Assembly: GCA_031399315.1 (NCBI GenBank)
Contig: JANNOS010000162.1
Coordinates: forward strand, 1-8,874
Reading direction: 5' to 3'
DNA from: Methylotenera_A sp031399315
GTDB taxonomy: Bacteria > Pseudomonadota > Gammaproteobacteria > Burkholderiales > Methylophilaceae
DNA length: 8,874 nt
In this document: one piece after another, positions 7,299 through 8,874 of the stretch
Layout: the number at the start of each line of letters is the position of its first letter
Position numbering within the stretch: the first letter of the stretch is position 1
Notes under the pieces: generated by a model
What the model was told of the DNA's origin: nothing
The model's input: the letters and a program-made list of their open reading frames with translations, nothing else
Database searches by the model: none
Made by a program: the position numbers and the translations under genes

Positions 7299-7356
7299 AA
7301 AACCCTGCAAATTTTGCATGAATTAAATTTTAATTCTGCAAAAAATACAGGGTTTT
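7299..7356. promoter_or_regulatory. Nested 58-bp palindrome, candidate upstream activator site
   Basis: The outer arms AAAACCCTG (7299-7307) and CAGGGTTTT (7348-7356) are perfect 9-bp inverted repeats. Concentric inside them are TTTTGCA (7312-7318) with TGCAAAA (7337-7343) and GAATTAAA (7320-7327) with TTTAATTC (7329-7336), with one unpaired T at 7319. A smaller dyad TGCAAATTTTGCA occupies 7306-7318. The centre (7328) lies about 100 bp from the plus-strand and about 150 bp from the minus-strand predicted start, a normal distance for an enhancer-binding-protein site shared by two sigma-54 promoters. As RNA on the plus strand it would fold into a hairpin followed by TTTTTT, so a terminator of an unseen small transcript is the alternative. 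No gene on either strand ends here, which favours a DNA-level role. Confidence 0.55.
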
Positions 7357-7402
7357 TTATACTTCAAACAAATAACAGTCTGAATTTGTTAAACTTTTTT
7401 TA

Positions 7403-7417
7403 TGGCACAAGGTTTGC
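7403..7417 (+). promoter_or_regulatory. Sigma-54 (-24/-12) promoter of the hemolysin/ligase operon
   Basis: TGGCACAAGGTTTGC has GG (7404-7405) and GC (7416-7417) separated by exactly 10 bases, and is followed by GTATATCTTG. The predicted start of transcription is near 7428. It matches the minus-strand promoter at TGGCAC, TTTGCGTATA and CTT, so both probably answer to the same activator. It rules out the GTG at 7427 as a normal start codon. Confidence 0.8.
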
Positions 7418-7512
7418 GTATATCTTGTGAGTAAACCTATTTGGATGAAAATTATGCTTGATTACAGCCCCCACTATCAACCCACCTACCAAGCAGAGGC
7501 CGCCTATCAACT

Positions 7513-7519
7513 GAGGGAG
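7513..7519 (+). promoter_or_regulatory. Ribosome binding site deciding the thermostable-hemolysin gene start
   Basis: GAGGGAG lies 6 bases before ATG 7526, much the strongest Shine-Dalgarno sequence near this gene. In-frame starts at 7427 (GTG), 7445 and 7454 (ATG) have none or only a weak GGA. Using 7526 leaves an untranslated leader of about 97 bases. Confidence 0.65.
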
Positions 7520-7525
7520 CTTGTA

Positions 7526-8092
7526 ATGACCAAACGCTATGCACTCAGTGAAATCACTGCAAGCACCGTCAATATCGGTGACCCTGCGCGCGCCGAAGTT
7601 GAAGCGTTTATACATGACGTGTTTAAACGTGCTTATGATGCAGAAATCACCAACTTTATGCCTCAGCTTGTTGCCTTGCGCGATAGCAACGGCGTACTGA
7701 TGGCGGCATTCGGCTGGAAAAAGGCCAGTGCAGGCACTCTATTTTTAGAACAATATTTAGATGAGCCAATTGAATCTCTCATTTCGAAAAAACTAGCCAA
7801 AAAAATCTCACGCGATGAAATCACCAAAATTGGTAATTTGGCAGTAGCGAACCCGCGTAATGCTGGCGTACTCATCGCGCACGTGATTCAACATGGCCTT
7901 GATATTGGTATTGAATGGTGCGTGGCAACTGCCCATCACAGCCTACAAAATGGGTTGATTAAAGGTGGGCGCGATGTTTACCCGTTATTTCCTGCCGATA
8001 AAAGCAGATTGTCATTACAAGAGCAAGCCAAGTGGGGCAGTTATTACGATCGGATGCCACAAGTGATTGCGATTCGGGGCGTTGTTGAATAA
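7526..8092 (+). CDS. Thermostable-hemolysin family protein (possible GNAT-like acyltransferase)
   Basis: The product is a 188-residue soluble protein with no signal peptide or membrane segment. It carries the recognisable blocks of the thermostable hemolysin family: RAEVEAFIHDVF (22-33), NFMPQLVAL (43-51), LFLEQYLDEPIE (72-83), R96DEITKIGNLA (96-106), and C-terminal KWGSYYDRMPQV (169-180). The family name comes from a Vibrio activity. Direct hemolysis is doubtful for a cytosolic protein like this. The order of the strand ending IGNLAV, the helix AGVLIAHVIQHGLDIG and the strand WCVATAHHSLQNGL recalls GNAT/LuxI-type acyltransferases (inference). With an acyl-activating ligase 15 bp downstream, a role as acyl transfer partner is reasonable. 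The start was chosen for the GAGGGAG site and because it sits just ahead of the conserved blocks. ATG 7454 (212 residues) or 7445 (215 residues) remain possible. Transcription is probably sigma-54-dependent. Confidence 0.85.
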   Translation: MTKRYALSEITASTVNIGDPARAEVEAFIHDVFKRAYDAEITNFMPQLVALRDSNGVLMAAFGWKKASAGTLFLEQYLDEPIESLISKKLAKKISRDEITKIGNLAVANPRNAGVLIAHVIQHGLDIGIEWCVATAHHSLQNGLIKGGRDVYPLFPADKSRLSLQEQAKWGSYYDRMPQVIAIRGVVE

Positions 8093-8107
8093 AGTCAGAT
8101 TTACTTT

Positions 8108-8874
8108 ATGTTAATACCAATACTTGAAAAACATGCCTCTGTAAGGCGCATGGATATTGCCTTGCAGGGCATCGATAATGCCTTATCTTATGCTGATTTA
8201 TGGGCAGAAATCAGTCGCGTCCGCGAGCATTTTAGCGAGCCGTCGCAACCAGTTATCAGTCTAGCGATGGAAAATCACCCGGCATGGGTGGTAGCAGATT
8301 TAGCAGCAATGGCAAGCAATACCCCTTTGGTGCCATTGCCGCTTTTTTTTAGCGATAGCCAGTTGTTGCACGCCATGCTAGATGCTGGGGTAACCACACT
8401 GTTGACGGATCAACCCGAGCGATTTAGCCAAATTTTAGGCGATTTTATCTTCCAAAAAAGCACGCTTATCATCGCGGGCAAACGGTTGATGCAATACGAT
8501 GTGCGCATACCCACTAAAAACTTACCAGCTCACACAGCCAAAATCACCTACACATCAGGCACCACAGGCAACCCAAAAGGCGTGTGTTTAAGCACAGAAG
8601 CCATGTTGAATGTTGCACAATCTATTGCCCAGCAAGCCAACGTTCATAACGGTTATAGGCATTTATGCATTTTGCCGCTTTCTACATTGCTGGCAAATGT
8701 TGCAGGGGTGTATGCAAGTTTGCTGGCTGGCGTAACCGTATATGTATTACCAAGCGACAAAACTGGTTTAAGCGGCAGTCAGTTAAACATTAAAAAATTA
8801 CACAGCGCTTTGCTACAAACCCAAGCCAATACAGCGATTTTAATCCCTGAACTACTTAGCGCTCTAATTTCGGC
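8108..8874 (+). CDS. AMP-forming acyl/aryl ligase (acyl-CoA synthetase-like), C-terminus cut by window edge
   Basis: This is the N-terminal part, 255 residues, of an ANL-superfamily enzyme that activates a carboxylic acid with ATP to an acyl-adenylate and then passes it to CoA or a carrier. The reading frame stays open to the last base. Visible are the N-terminal LSYADLWAEI segment (26-35), VVADLAAMASNTPLVPLPLF (61-80), the phosphate-binding loop YTSGTTGNPKG (148-158), and CILPLSTLLANVAGVYASLLAG (187-208), where many ligases have LPLxH. The acid-binding pocket, the A5-A8 motifs and the catalytic lysine are outside the window, so the substrate cannot be predicted. The start at ATG 8108 lacks a clear Shine-Dalgarno but keeps the usual N-terminal helix. 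ATG 8150 would remove it. It lies 15 bp after the hemolysin-family gene, in the same operon. More genes of the pathway probably follow. Confidence 0.92.
   Translation, partial: MLIPILEKHASVRRMDIALQGIDNALSYADLWAEISRVREHFSEPSQPVISLAMENHPAWVVADLAAMASNTPLVPLPLFFSDSQLLHAMLDAGVTTLLTDQPERFSQILGDFIFQKSTLIIAGKRLMQYDVRIPTKNLPAHTAKITYTSGTTGNPKGVCLSTEAMLNVAQSIAQQANVHNGYRHLCILPLSTLLANVAGVYASLLAGVTVYVLPSDKTGLSGSQLNIKKLHSALLQTQANTAILIPELLSALIS

Noticed and set aside
7243..7300. Short plus-strand open frames between the divergent operons (for example 16 codons from ATG 7251)
   Set aside because: Very short, no good ribosome site, and in a region better explained as regulatory DNA.
7363..7376. Weak match to an IHF site between the palindrome and the plus-strand promoter
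   Set aside because: It differs from the consensus at key positions, and A/T-rich sequence gives such matches easily.

Overview
The window looks like the chromosome of a Gram-negative proteobacterium of moderate to low G+C. It encodes an outer-membrane beta-barrel protein, a lipid A phosphoethanolamine transferase, a thermostable-hemolysin family protein and two convincing sigma-54 promoters. A beta- or gammaproteobacterium (for instance a methylophilaceous betaproteobacterium) would fit, but the genus cannot be fixed from the sequence alone. No RNA genes, insertion sequences, CRISPR arrays or origins were seen.

Left part (1-3101): a membrane sensor histidine kinase is read leftward and leaves the window. 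Divergent from it is a two-gene operon, made of a porin-like outer-membrane protein and a small PstS-like periplasmic binding protein whose start overlaps the porin stop by one base. Together they resemble a periplasmic sensing or uptake module with a two-component sensor.

Middle (3121-7152, minus strand): a tightly packed five-gene operon is transcribed leftward. The order is PAP2-family lipid phosphatase, EptA phosphoethanolamine transferase (4-bp overlap), a four-repeat DUF347/COG4705 membrane protein, an unrecognised 130-residue membrane protein made of two direct repeats, and a half-size EamA transporter. All products are membrane proteins. The first two act on phospho-lipid or lipid A head groups in their families, so the operon is read here as an envelope-remodelling unit.

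Right part (7526-8874, plus strand): a thermostable-hemolysin family gene is followed after 15 bp by an AMP-forming acyl/aryl ligase that runs off the window.

The most striking observation is the region between these two operons. Each has a canonical -24/-12 sigma-54 promoter with the exact 10-bp GG-to-GC spacing. The two share TGGCAC, TTTGCGTATA and CTT at matching positions. A 58-bp nested palindrome (7299-7356) lies between them, about 100 and 150 bp from the two predicted transcription starts, where an enhancer-binding protein would be expected to sit. This suggests that envelope remodelling and the hemolysin/ligase pathway are switched on together by one RpoN-dependent activator. The promoters also fix the gene starts, because longer readings of both first genes would begin inside or at the promoter.
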